Shown: positions 17,602-25,829, numbered from the stretch's first letter. The stretch is 64,000 bases of DNA from Archangium minus (GCF_044360475.1 NZ_CP043494.1:2046001-2110000); one strand, 5' to 3'. Notes: generated from the sequence alone by a model not told the origin. Numbers and translations are program-made.

Positions 17602-18666
17602 TCACGAATCCTTCCGTCGAGACGCGTGTGCCCCACCGTCCAACACCTCGGAGAGGGTCGTGGCCTGGAGGGCCCGGTCGAACCAGCTGTCGAGCGTGTC
17701 CATGTCTGTGCAGTCGAGGATGCGCTGCCGGGCTCCTTCGTCCACGTGAACCCCCCGTCGGGTGAGAATCCGCAGGATGTCCTCGGCACGTCCTCGGCTC
17801 AGTCCCCGCGCCAGACCCTCCTCCCTGCCTCGTGCCAATCCCTTCTCCAGGCCCTGTTGGCGTCCCTGCTCGATGAGTTCCTCGCCATAGCTCCGCATCA
17901 ACTCCTCCGCTCGTTGCTCATCCAAGACTGAATGTAGCACCTGCCCCGCGGCGTCGTGGACGGCCTTGTCCCCAGTCCACAACAGGTAACGAATGACCAC
18001 CACCAGGTGTTCGGCGCCCTCCGGAGCCGCATGCACTTGGGCGAAGAGGCTCACCCACTCCGGCAGCTTCCGCGCCAGTTCCTCGGTACGCCCGTAGCGC
18101 AGCACCAACCACGCCAGCCGGGCTAGCGGAGGACCGGGCCGTGCTTTCAGTGCCTCTTCTCGCTCGGCCGTCAGGTCATCGAGCAGGTATTCGAAGCTTG
18201 GCACCAGCGCTCGCCAGCGCTTCCGTTCCTCCTCTATTTCCCCAGGCAGTTCGAACAGGTCCTCCACCCGCCGCGGCGCAGTCCAGGCCCCCTCCGGCCC
18301 GTGGTACATCACCAGCGGGATGATGACCGGCAACAGTGAGCGCTCCGGGTGCTCCTGGCGCCAGCGCTCCACCTGGCGAACCACGTAGCGCAGCATCCTC
18401 AGCGCCATCCACCTGTCCACAGTGGACTGGTGCTCCAGCAGCACATACAGCAGCAATGAGCGGCCCGTACGCAGGCGGGCAGAGAAAAGCAGATCGCTCT
18501 CGGTCTCCCGCAGCTCTGGGTCCACCACACTGCTGGGCTCCAGGCGCAGACTCGACCAGTCCACCTCGGAGACGACATGGGCGGGCAGGACGGCACGCAG
18601 CTCGGCCTCCGCCCGCTCGGGGCGGCCAAAGGTATAGCGGGCGAAGAGGTCATGAGGTCCGGGCAT
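17602..18666 (-). CDS. Rpn-family (PD-(D/E)XK) recombination-promoting nuclease / transposase_31-like
   Basis: The product is 354 aa from MPGPHDLFARYTFGRP, the characteristic HDxxF(R)xxF opening of Rpn/YhgA proteins. A nuclease core follows: DLLFSARLRTGRSLLLYVL then LEHQS, where E-x-(Q) replaces the usual ExK as in this family. Then come LPVIIPLVMYHG, helical middle regions and a Gly/Arg-rich repeat (EKGLARGREEGLARGLSRG). Such proteins cut DNA and promote RecA-independent recombination in E. coli, where they are amplified like selfish genes. Start 18666 matches family length. It stands alone in IS-rich sequence. Confidence 0.82.
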   Translation of the reverse strand: MPGPHDLFARYTFGRPERAEAELRAVLPAHVVSEVDWSSLRLEPSSVVDPELRETESDLLFSARLRTGRSLLLYVLLEHQSTVDRWMALRMLRYVVRQVERWRQEHPERSLLPVIIPLVMYHGPEGAWTAPRRVEDLFELPGEIEEERKRWRALVPSFEYLLDDLTAEREEALKARPGPPLARLAWLVLRYGRTEELARKLPEWVSLFAQVHAAPEGAEHLVVVIRYLLWTGDKAVHDAAGQVLHSVLDEQRAEELMRSYGEELIEQGRQQGLEKGLARGREEGLARGLSRGRAEDILRILTRRGVHVDEGARQRILDCTDMDTLDSWFDRALQATTLSEVLDGGAHASRRKDS

Positions 18667-18808
18667 GGCGCACGGCGCCCCAGCACGGAGCGGGCCAATT
18701 GCACCGTGCTGGGTGCCAGAAGGCCGTGTACGTCCGTGTTCGCCCCCCTTCGTCTCGTCGGCGAGACGCCATTCTCCGGGGAGGGTCCGCCAGCTGGCCT
18801 GCCCGAGT

Positions 18809-18866
18809 CGTACAAATCGTCTCGTACAAATCGTCTGACACCTTCTCGGTGGACACCTTCTCGGTG
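18809..18866. repeat. Two adjoining short tandem duplications
   Basis: CGTACAAATCGTCT occurs twice (18809-18822, 18823-18836), followed directly by GACACCTTCTCGGTG twice (18837-18851, 18852-18866). Both are perfect. Back-to-back duplications of different units suggest slippage or repair events. Confidence 0.8.
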
Positions 18867-18980
18867 GCCGACTTGTGGGGGAGGTCCACTCGAACCGGGG
18901 CAGGCTCGGGACTACCAAGCCCAGGTGACGGGGGCCCCAAAGGGGTGGGCATATACAGGGTCACACGCGGGGATGCGTAT

Positions 18981-19062
18981 TCCGGCGAAGTGGAACACTC
19001 GTTCCGGGCGAAGTGGAACACCCGTCCCGGCCATGTGGAACAGTCGGAGCGTCAGCGACGCT
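18981..19062. mobile_element. IS21-family terminal repeat region
   Basis: Three spaced copies of a ~22-bp unit carry GAAGTGGAACAC or ATGTGGAACAG (18986-18998, 19009-19021, 19033-19043). IS21 elements end in multiple such internal repeats that bind the transposase. The next recognisable sequence is an istB remnant, so this is one end of a decayed element. Confidence 0.6.
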
Positions 19063-19071
19063 GGCCGGGGT

Positions 19072-19173
19072 TCACTTCGCCCCCTTCTTGGCCCGGGTCA
19101 AATTCCCGCCAGGGCTGCGCACCGACTCGCCCGTGAGCTTGAGCCAATGGGCGTTGTGCACCAACCGGTCGAG
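19072..19173 (-). pseudogene. istB: IstB (IS21 helper ATPase) C-terminal remnant
   Basis: The minus strand reads LDRLVHNAHWLKLTGESVR, matching the conserved IstB ending DRLVHNAxxxxLxGxSMR, and runs to a stop at 19072. The ATPase body is missing. The break coincides with CCCGCCGCTTCCAGTA (19177-19192), shared with tRNA-end scar B. Confidence 0.6.
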
Positions 19174-19175
19174 GC

Positions 19176-19192
19176 TCCCGCCGCTTCCAGTA
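19176..19192 (+). repeat. tRNA-end junction sequence (scar D)
   Basis: TCCCGCCGCTTCCAGTA is identical to 17 bp of scar B, covering the 3' T-stem, acceptor strand and first flank bases. Here it joins directly to the istB remnant. Confidence 0.4.
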
Positions 19193-19374
19193 TGGGATTG
19201 TTGGAGGAGTTGGAACCCGAGGCCCGAGCAGAGGGGAGGCCTGCTTTGGGGACACGGGCCGTGCCCTGCTTGCTTGGAGCTTGGCTTGGAAGCCCTCAAC
19301 GAGACGCTCGTCAGCAGGCATGCTTCTGTCGCCTCCCGGCCGGAGCTCCCACTGTCTCCTTGAGGAGGCATGCC

Positions 19375-19599
19375 ATGAAGGAGAACGTCGGCAGCTGGGA
19401 CCGCATCCTGCGCAGCATCGCCGGTCCAGGGCTTCTGGCCCTGGGCTACTTCCGGATGCGCGGTCGCGAGGGGCGGCTTCCGGGACTGGTCGCGATGATG
19501 GGCGGCGCACTCATCGCCGAGACAGCCATCACCCAGGTGTGTCCCCTCAACCGGATGCTGGGCCTCGACACGCGACGGGACGCACCCGGATGGGGATGA
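19375..19599 (+). CDS. DUF2892 (YgaP-like transmembrane) small membrane protein
   Basis: The product is 74 aa. It begins MKENVGSWDRILRSIAGPGL, like the DUF2892 opening MxxNVGxxDRxxRxxxG. Two hydrophobic segments (AGPGLLALGYF, LVAMMGGALIAETAI) and CPLNRMLGLDT follow, where Cys-Pro-xx is the conserved end of this inner-membrane family. GAGGAGG at ~19362-19368 precedes ATG 19375. The role of the family is unknown. Confidence 0.82.
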   Translation: MKENVGSWDRILRSIAGPGLLALGYFRMRGREGRLPGLVAMMGGALIAETAITQVCPLNRMLGLDTRRDAPGWG

Positions 19600-19703
19600 C
19601 CAGCAAGGGGTCGAGCACGACCTGCGGCTGAGCAGCTTGTTCCATGGCTTGAGCGTCCACAGACATCTGTCACCCCCAACCCGAGCTTCGAGGAGGAGCC
19701 AAC

Positions 19704-20249
19704 ATGGATGGGACCCGGAGAAGTGACCCCGTCGTTCGTCGGTTGACGGTCCTCGTCATCATCCAAGGGGTGTTCCTTGCGCTGATGCTCGTCGCGGGAC
19801 TCTTCGCCCTTCGAGCCCTGGCAGAGGTACGGCAAGCCGTGGGGCGCTTCCCCGGCGAGGAGCTTGGGCAGATGGCAAAAGCCCTCGAGCGCACGGACGA
19901 CCTCGCGCGGCAGCTCACGGCGCGGCAGGAGTCGCTCGCCGCGGCGCTTGACCACAGGGCGGACCAGACGCTGGCCGAGATCAAGCGTCTTCGTCAGCGC
20001 CGTCAGGATCTCGCGGAAGTGAAGGGCGGACCTATCGACACCGCGGCCCAGGCCATCCAGATGACGCAGCTCATGGCGGACCAAATGTTGGTGATGCTCG
20101 ACCACGTCGCCTGGTCCCAGAGGGGAATGGCACAGGCACTCAAGCCCCTGGAGGCCCAGCGCGAAGCCCAGGGGACCGGGGGCTCCGGGGCCACGGATGG
20201 GGCACCCAACGCTGGGGCTGGCCAAGGACAGAAGCCCGGGACGCGCTGA
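19704..20249 (+). CDS. Single-pass membrane protein with coiled coil
   Basis: The product is 181 aa and unrecognised. One TM helix (LTVLVIIQGVFLALMLVAGL) at ~14-37 is followed by an amphipathic coiled coil (~40-150; LGQMAKALERTDDLARQL, TLAEIKRLRQRRQDLAEV) and a Gly-rich tail. The shape recalls membrane-anchored sensors or chemoreceptor-like stalks without signalling domains. GAGGAGG lies just before ATG 19704. It lies 104 bp after the DUF2892 gene on the same strand. Confidence 0.65.
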   Translation: MDGTRRSDPVVRRLTVLVIIQGVFLALMLVAGLFALRALAEVRQAVGRFPGEELGQMAKALERTDDLARQLTARQESLAAALDHRADQTLAEIKRLRQRRQDLAEVKGGPIDTAAQAIQMTQLMADQMLVMLDHVAWSQRGMAQALKPLEAQREAQGTGGSGATDGAPNAGAGQGQKPGTR

Positions 20250-20284
20250 CGCCCTGGGAAGCGGCGACGCTGGTGGCCCTGGGC

Positions 20285-20952
20285 TCAGAAGGGCATCCGC
20301 TGGGACAGCCGCGCTGTCACCTCCTGGGACAGGTCAGGTGACAACCGTGCCAGCCAATCGATGAGATGATAATCGAGTCCGATGAGGACCCGGGCGGAGT
20401 TGCGCCGGATGCCTTGGACGATGCGGCTCGCGACCCGGTCGGTGGGAATGGCTCGGCCGGTGATGAAGCGCGCCTCGGCCTGGCGCTGTAGCCCGTCTTG
20501 CCGGCGAAGCCCAGCAACCCGAAGGAGCTGCACAGGTTGACGATGTGCGCCTCGGGCTCGCGCCGCAGATGCGGCAGGAATGCCTTGCACCCATGGACCA
20601 TGCCCCAGAAGTTCACGCCGAAGATCCAATCCAGATCCTCGAGTCCCACCTCCTCGAACCGGCCCGCCACCGACACGCCCGCGTTGTTGACAAGCAAATG
20701 CACATGCCCGTGGGCGGCGAGCACTTCCTCGGGCAGAGCCAGCATTCGCGCGCGATCGGCGACATTGGCGACGTGGAGGGAGACCGTCCGCCCGGTGCTG
20801 GCGAACTCGCCGCGGGCGCGCTCCAGGGCTTCTCCATCGATGTCCACCAGCGCCAGGTGGCAGCCTTCCCTGGCGAGACGGTGAGCCAACGCCTTGCCAA
20901 TACCACTGGCCGCGCCTGTCACCACGGCGGTGCGATTCACGAGAGTATTCAT
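20285..20952 (-). pseudogene. SDR with internal deletion and frameshift
   Basis: From ATG 20952 the frame reads NRTAVVTGAASGIGKALAHR, LLVNNAGVSVAGRFEEVGL and IVNLCSSFGLLGFAGKTGYS, a normal SDR up to the catalytic Tyr. It then loses frame and about 60 residues. The C-terminus (RAIPTDRVASRIVQGIRRN through LSQRMPF) continues in another frame to 20285. The catalytic Lys region is gone, so the enzyme is dead. Confidence 0.75.
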
Positions 20953-20985
20953 GGAGCGGAGAATATCCCTCTTATGCGCTCCCAA

Positions 20986-21160
20986 GGGAATGGCGCGGGC
21001 CATGCGGCGAACCCCCTCGAAGCACCCCTCGGGGGACACGGACCAGGGTGTCTGCTCCACCTCCATGGCGACATAGCGCGCCGAGGTCGAGGATCTGAAG
21101 AGCACCGGCCCTGGCTGTCATCGGACTGTGGCACCTGCTTTTCGAGCTGGTACGGCGTAC
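20986..21160 (-). pseudogene. Shredded third copy of the 265-aa pseudokinase-like gene
   Basis: Three short blocks (near 21120-21160, 21030-21110 and 20986-21020) match successive parts of the gene at 12024-12821: GPYQLEKQVPQSDDSQG, then ARYVAMEVEQTPWSVSPE, then EGVRRMARAIP. The stretches between them are deleted. It joins directly to the upstream side of the SDR pseudogene. Confidence 0.7.
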
Positions 21161-21225
21161 TGGCATAATCCAAGGCGGGCCAGCCTTGACCCTATGCACC
21201 CACGCTTGATTAAAAGGACGCGGTC

Positions 21226-22229
21226 ATGCGTCTGCGAATGTGTAGCGCCCTTCTGCTCCTTCTCGCCGCCTGCGCGAGCGCGCCCGCCGCTCCGGCGATG
21301 CCAAGGCCCTACGCCTTCGTTCCGACTCCTTCCCCAGGCCCGAGCATCCGGTTTGTGTCCGCACCGATGGACCCAGTGCCGCCACCATCACAGATTGGAA
21401 AGACGGACTTGGCTCAGGCCGGGCGCTGCTATCTTGGGCGCGTAGTGACTTGGAGCCGCGTCAATGGGAGGCGTTGGATCGCAAGCTCACCGCAGCGGAA
21501 CGGGCTTTCGAGCGCTTCTCCACTGCCACGAAGGCGGGCGGGCAAGCCGCCAAGGTGGTGAGGGGAGCGGAGGGTATTGCTCAAGCGGGCCGTGCCAGGA
21601 CGTTGGCGGAAGTGCTCCCCCGGGTGGGCCCGTTGCTCGCGGCCCTCGTCCTGCTCTACCCCTCCAGCACCGCCCCAGCGGAGATCGACCGCCGCCCGGA
21701 GTGGATGGACGCTCAACGGGAGTACGAGGCGCGGCTGCGGGATGTGGCGGATGCCTCGCGGCAGCTCATGGTGGAACTGGAGACCCAGCCTCGTGCGAAG
21801 GCACCGGCCCGGGAGTCCTCGCCGCAGAAGCAGCCCGCGTCCGCCCTCATGGAGGAAGATGACCCGAGATGCAAGCCCATCCCATTGCCGCGCCACCTCG
21901 GCGGGCATGACCCGCACAACGAATGCGCCGACAAGATGCCGGGCAACACCTTCCCCGGTGGGGATGTGTACGTGAATGGGAAGAACTTCGACGCACTGCA
22001 ACTGGCCACGCGCATGCTGTGGGAGGTCAAGACGGATGGATTTGACAAGCACAGTCGTCGTTCTCAACAATTTTTTATCGAAATGAAGCTACCGGAGATA
22101 CAACGAGAGCGCAGGCTTGCAGAGGAGTGCGGTTACGAGTTTGCTGTCGGCGTTCGCAGCGAAGCGCACAAGACCGCGTTAAAGCGCGCGGATCCCACCC
22201 TTAAGGTTTTCGTCATGGATTGGTGCTGA
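21226..22229 (+). pseudogene. DUF6310-type lipoprotein nuclease/toxin with frameshift
   Basis: ATG 21226 starts a lipoprotein signal (LLLLLAACAS). The frame continues to GKTDLAQAGR near 21425, where homology passes to another frame: ALLSWARSDLEPRQWEALDR onward to 22229. The C-terminal domain (CKPIPLPRHLGGHDPHNECA, LWEVKTDGFDKHS, CGYEFAVGVRSEAHK, FVMDWC) fits the myxobacterial DUF6310 family. Its D...EVK looks like a PD-(D/E)XK/Tox-REase core. A one-base change near 21420-21435 would restore one reading frame, so this may be a recent pseudogene or a sequence error. The last ~200 bp are visibly more AT-rich. It is followed after one base by its probable immunity gene. Confidence 0.6.
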
Positions 22230-22230
22230 G

Positions 22231-22989
22231 ATGATGAGCGCTCCGACCGACCTTGGTATTGCGGTCTATGCACCCGCGCTCTGGCACGGCAATGAGCGAC
22301 CTCTCGCCATCATCCACGGGATGGAACGTGCACTTCCGGGCTTGCGTCTGGGATGGACTACTTCCGGGAAGGAAGACCTTATTCCATTGCCTTACCGCGA
22401 TGAATGGGTCGCGGCAAAAAGCACGGACGGAGGATTTCCGTTTCTCTGCAACGATGACGATGAGCACCTCGTGACTCTTGCCGGCTCGGAAAACCCGAAT
22501 GGCCTTGCAGCAGGGAGCCCACCGCATTTTGAAGTCCGTGCAACGCTGCTACTCGATGCTTCAGGCATCATTGCGGCAGTGGATGTACTGGACGCCGTAG
22601 CGGAGGGCGCACGCGCGTTCTGGGGGCACGCGACGCCGTTCAACGCGGCTGTGGAGATCGCAGAGCAGACGAGTCCCACGTTGGAAGGACCTCCGCGCCC
22701 TCCCCGGGGACTGCCAGCGCTCAATCTCCCCAAGAAAATCCGTTCGCCAGAAATTCCGCATCGCCTCGGATGGCTGAACTATTGGTCGCCCGCTGCCGCA
22801 GAAGCCATCGGGTTTCCGGACCCGGCCCGCGACGCGGAACTGCTCTCGCGGGCGCGGCGCACGCCATCGGGTGGGTGGGTCGTGCCGCTCACGGATGCGC
22901 CGCTCGACCTGGACAACCCCGCCCACCTCGACGCGCTCAAACGGGCCTACGAGCGCTTCCCGGAGATCGGCGGGCGCACAGCACCCTGA
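22231..22989 (+). CDS. DUF5953-type protein, probable immunity partner
   Basis: The product is 252 aa. MSAPTDLGIAVYAPALWHGN opens it, followed by PLAIIHGMERALPGLRLGWT and a mixed alpha/beta body with EIPHRLGWLNYWSPAAAEAI, typical of DUF5953 proteins found beside DUF6310 genes in myxobacteria. There is no signal peptide, so it is cytoplasmic, as expected for protection against a self-made nuclease. ATG 22231 lies one base after the upstream stop, implying translational coupling. The immunity role is inference from pairing. Confidence 0.65.
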   Translation: MMSAPTDLGIAVYAPALWHGNERPLAIIHGMERALPGLRLGWTTSGKEDLIPLPYRDEWVAAKSTDGGFPFLCNDDDEHLVTLAGSENPNGLAAGSPPHFEVRATLLLDASGIIAAVDVLDAVAEGARAFWGHATPFNAAVEIAEQTSPTLEGPPRPPRGLPALNLPKKIRSPEIPHRLGWLNYWSPAAAEAIGFPDPARDAELLSRARRTPSGGWVVPLTDAPLDLDNPAHLDALKRAYERFPEIGGRTAP

Positions 22990-23104
22990 GGTTCGGCACA
23001 GCGCGCGGGGAGCAGCTGGGGAGGTGTCAGAGGACTGCGTAGTAGTTGGACACGCGCCCGAGTTGCCGTTGCACGAACGGTTTCCACCGCACCCCCGAAG
23101 TGAC
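22990..23104 (-). other. Short unassigned stretch with a minus-strand tail fragment
   Basis: Between the DUF5953 gene and duplication copy 2 the minus strand reads TSGVRWKPFVQRQLGRV then SNYYAVL before a stop. It looks like the end of a lost gene, but no family is recognised. Confidence 0.25.
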
Positions 23105-24115
23105 CTCGTCGTATTGGAATGTCTTGCCCGTCGAGAGGGGCTCCGGGCCACTCACTGCCCGAGCGACTGGGGCGGTGGTTTCGCGCTGAAGGCGGGCACG
23201 TAGCACTCTCCTTGGTACTCGTAGAGGACGTCCGGGCACGGGGCCTTGAGCTTGTGCGGCGTCCAGCAAGCACCGATGAGTTCCACCTCGGCGTAGCGGG
23301 TGCAGGGAGGGCGCTTCTGGCCTTTGAATGGCTCGCGCGGCAGCGGACGGGCGAGCACTGATTCTCCAGCGTCCGTGGTGTCCACGAGCGTACCGCTGGA
23401 GAAGGGGTCCGGAGTCCCGGCTGCTGTGGACACCTCGTCGCTCGTGAGGGCGGGCGGGGTGCTCGCCAGGGGCTCCGGGCCGCTCGGCGGTTGGGACACG
23501 GAGGCCAGATGCAACAGTGCAAACACCAGGGCACACACCGCGGCGGCGCTCGCCAGGCTTAGCCCCAGGCGCAAGAGAGGGCGGGGCTCGTCGGGAGAGG
23601 GAATGGCGCGGGCCATGCGGCGAATGCCCTCAAGCACCCCCTCGAAGGTGAACACCAGGGACTCCACCGATTGCTTCTCGGGGGACACGGCCCAGGGGGT
23701 CTGCTCCACCTCCATGGCGACATAGCGTGCCGAGGTCGAGGAACTGAAGAGCACCCGCCAGTCCTTCAGGGGCGCCTTGTCCTCCTCGGAGGGCTTGAGC
23801 ACCAGGGTTGTGGCTCCGCTCGTCTCGTGCGTGGCCAGGTAGAGCTCTCCCTGACTGTCATCGGACTGCGGGACTTGCTCTTCGAGCCGGTACGGCCCCA
23901 CCTGCTCCAGTTCCTCCTCGCTGCTCGCCTCAGTCTTCTTCTCGTCCACGCGTGCTCCTCTCTGGCCTCTACGTCTGCTTGAAGCCCGAGGCACTTGTTC
24001 GCATGGAGCCAAGCCCTTCTTCCAGGAGGTGCTCGGTGCCTCGGGGGCGTCCTACTCGCCAGGTGCATGCTCGACCTCCGGACGAAGTGTCCCGTACGAA
24101 ATGTCTTGGGCAGGG
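23105..24115. repeat. Duplicated ~1-kb unit, copy 2
   Basis: Nearly identical to 11975-12987, including the ~165 bp upstream of the 265-aa gene. Both copies end at CGAAATGTC(C/T)TGG(T/G)CAGGG and then diverge completely. Confidence 0.85.
23152..23949 (-). CDS. Pseudokinase-like membrane protein with Cys-rich tail (copy 2)
   Basis: The product is 265 aa, differing from copy 1 at eight positions (for example SGATT for SEATT, EGIRR for EGVRR, PHKLKA for PHELKA, YQGECY for YQGKCY). The layout is the same: degenerate kinase N-lobe opening, one TM helix near 150-170, Ser/Pro linker and Cys/Trp tail. GTG 23949 follows GAGGAGC. Both copies keep an open frame, and most differences are conservative, which argues that each is still expressed. 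Function unknown. Confidence 0.72.
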   Translation of the reverse strand: MDEKKTEASSEEELEQVGPYRLEEQVPQSDDSQGELYLATHETSGATTLVLKPSEEDKAPLKDWRVLFSSSTSARYVAMEVEQTPWAVSPEKQSVESLVFTFEGVLEGIRRMARAIPSPDEPRPLLRLGLSLASAAAVCALVFALLHLASVSQPPSGPEPLASTPPALTSDEVSTAAGTPDPFSSGTLVDTTDAGESVLARPLPREPFKGQKRPPCTRYAEVELIGACWTPHKLKAPCPDVLYEYQGECYVPAFSAKPPPQSLGQ

Positions 24116-24138
24116 GGTGGACGATTCGTCGTGGGGCG

Positions 24139-24186
24139 ACGCTGCTGGTGCTCTGAGCCGTTGTTCCATGGGTGGAACGGTTCTTC
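24139..24186 (+). repeat. Remnant of a quinone oxidoreductase 3' end with its hairpin
   Basis: gacgctgctggtgctctga followed by ccgttgttccat(g)ggtggaacggttctt repeats 33678-33725 with few changes. It carries the last codons (TLLVL, stop) and the terminator-like hairpin, but none of the rest of the gene. It lies ~85 bp upstream of yceI. Confidence 0.7.
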
Positions 24187-24269
24187 CAGCCCGTCCCATC
24201 TAATCAAGGCCACCGTTTGTCTCTACCTTGAGCAACGTCAAACACGCCGCACCGAAAAGGAAGACGAAC

Positions 24270-24824
24270 ATGGCTAACGCAATCTGGAACATCGACACGA
24301 CCCACTCCGGCATCCACTTCTCCGTCCGCCACATGGTCATCGCGAAGGTGCGCGGAAGCTTCCGCTCGTACAGCGGGACGGTGGCGCTGGATGAGCAGGA
24401 CATCACTGCCTCGTCGGTCTCCGTGCGCATCGAGACGGCGAGCATCGACACCGGTGTCGAGCAGCGCGACACGCACCTGCGCTCGGCGGACTTCTTCGAC
24501 GTGGAGAAGTTCCCCGCCATCACCTTCCAGAGCACGAAGGTGGAGAAGTCCTCGGGCAACGGCCTCCGGGTGACCGGCAACCTGACCATCCGCGACGTCA
24601 CCCGCGAGGTGGTGCTCGAGGCCGAGCAGCTCGGAATCGGCAAGGACCCCTGGGGCAATGTCAAGGCGGCCTTCGAGGCGAAGACGTCAGTGGATCGCCG
24701 CGACTTCGGTTTGCAGTGGAACCAGGCGCTGGAGACGGGCGGTGTCCTCGTGGGCGAGAAGGTGGAAATCACCCTGGAGCTCCAGGCGGTCAAGGCGCAG
24801 CAGGGCGCCGAGAAGGCGGCGTGA
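24270..24824 (+). CDS. yceI: YceI family protein
   Basis: The product is 184 aa with the typical YceI lipocalin-like pattern: ANAIWNIDTTHSGIHFSVRH, VRGSFRSYSGTVALDEQDIT, SIDTGVEQRDTHLRSADFFD, FPAITFQSTKV and a final EKVEITLELQAV. The family binds isoprenoid or quinone-like lipids and is linked to acid and oxidative stress. There is no signal peptide, so it is cytoplasmic. AAGGAAG precedes ATG 24270. A piece of a second yceI occurs at 41060-41123. Confidence 0.9.
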   Translation: MANAIWNIDTTHSGIHFSVRHMVIAKVRGSFRSYSGTVALDEQDITASSVSVRIETASIDTGVEQRDTHLRSADFFDVEKFPAITFQSTKVEKSSGNGLRVTGNLTIRDVTREVVLEAEQLGIGKDPWGNVKAAFEAKTSVDRRDFGLQWNQALETGGVLVGEKVEITLELQAVKAQQGAEKAA

Positions 24825-24928
24825 AAGCCTGGGCGGTGCCTTGTTCCGCGGGGATGGGCAGATCTGCTGCGTCTACACATTGCCCGGCATACGTAAAAGT
24901 CCCTGAGCCCGCTTTCAACCTCGCCCTG

Positions 24929-25819
24929 CTACTCGGACCGCGTGCTGGGTAGACACACCCACGGCTGGCCAGGTTGGTTACGCCCACAAGCGAAGCCCGG
25001 CTCACAGACCTGAGGTCCCTCTGGTGAGCACGCCTTGCGGCACTGGAACAAGGAGCAGACTGAGTCTTCGGGGCAGGGAGGCGTACTCCGGCCACATCGG
25101 CGCAGACACTGCATCCAGATGCGTCCCGGGGTTGACGTATAGGTATTCCGGGTGCAGTGCAGCCCCTGGGGACAAGGATTCAGCTCGCAGTCCTGGCCGT
25201 AGACCGTCATGCAGACGGAGCCATGCCCTCCCATCAAGGAGACGCAACGCTGGCCAGCGGGGCAGGAGCGGCCCTCGCAGGTGGGCACGCAGGAGGGGGC
25301 GTGATCCCCCTCCTTGCAGACGTACCCCTCGGGACAACTGGAGGGCTCATCCAGACGGCAGGGCCGGCCACAGAAGCCCGAGCAGATGAGGCCCTTCTCA
25401 CAGCCGTCTACGAGAAGGGCGGGAAGCTCCTCGCAGAGCTCGCTCTCCTTGCGGCTGCCTTGCAGCGAACAGGCGCGGATGAAGTCCTCCTTGTTGCTGG
25501 CTCTCAGGGTTCTGCAGGCGAAGTCCTCCGGACAATCCTGGTCGATCTCGCACGTGCTGTCCGTGCAGTACTGGCGTCCCGTCCGCTTGTTGTGGAAGCA
25601 GCGGAGCTGCGACTCGCAATCCGCATCCGTGCGGCAGTCCTGCTCGTAGGTATGAAGGCTCTGACGCACCTGCGGCGCGAGCATGGGCACGAGGAGGTGT
25701 CCCGCGGGCGGGGAGGGCCGTGCGCCGTGGTGGGACATGGCAAGGTAGACAAGCCCCAGCAAGGGCAGCGGCAGCAGGAGGATGCCGAGCAGGCCCGGGA
25801 GAACCGTGCGCCATTTCAT
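24929..25819 (-). CDS. Membrane-anchored Cys-rich protein
   Basis: The product is 296 aa. An N-terminal TM/signal anchor (LLGILLLPLPLLGLVYLAM) is followed by an extracytoplasmic domain with many cysteines in repeating C-x(3-6)-C patterns (DCRTDADCESQLRCF, CEIDQDCPEDFACRT, PCRLDEPSSCPEGYVC, CEGRSCPAGQRCV). These resemble the Dickkopf/EB-like Cys-rich modules common in myxobacterial surface proteins. Most cysteines should be disulfide-bonded. ATG 25819 is 10 nt after the stop of the lipoprotein gene at 25830-26078, so the two form an operon. Function unknown. Confidence 0.72.
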   Translation of the reverse strand: MKWRTVLPGLLGILLLPLPLLGLVYLAMSHHGARPSPPAGHLLVPMLAPQVRQSLHTYEQDCRTDADCESQLRCFHNKRTGRQYCTDSTCEIDQDCPEDFACRTLRASNKEDFIRACSLQGSRKESELCEELPALLVDGCEKGLICSGFCGRPCRLDEPSSCPEGYVCKEGDHAPSCVPTCEGRSCPAGQRCVSLMGGHGSVCMTVYGQDCELNPCPQGLHCTRNTYTSTPGRIWMQCLRRCGRSTPPCPEDSVCSLFQCRKACSPEGPQVCEPGFACGRNQPGQPWVCLPSTRSE

Positions 25820-25829
25820 CCGCCCACCC

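Larger units (their letters stand above)
18667..19374. other. Debris zone between Rpn gene and DUF2892 gene
   Basis: No intact gene. The stretch holds short tandem repeats (18809-18866), an IS21-type end (18981-19062), an istB remnant (19072-19173) and a tRNA-end junction (19176-19192), each listed separately. Bases 19193-19374 show nothing recognisable apart from GAGGAGG ahead of the next start. Confidence 0.55.

Noticed and set aside
21400..21460. Programmed ribosomal frameshift in the DUF6310 gene
   Set aside because: No slippery heptamer or convincing downstream structure is seen at the frame switch; mutation or sequence error is simpler.
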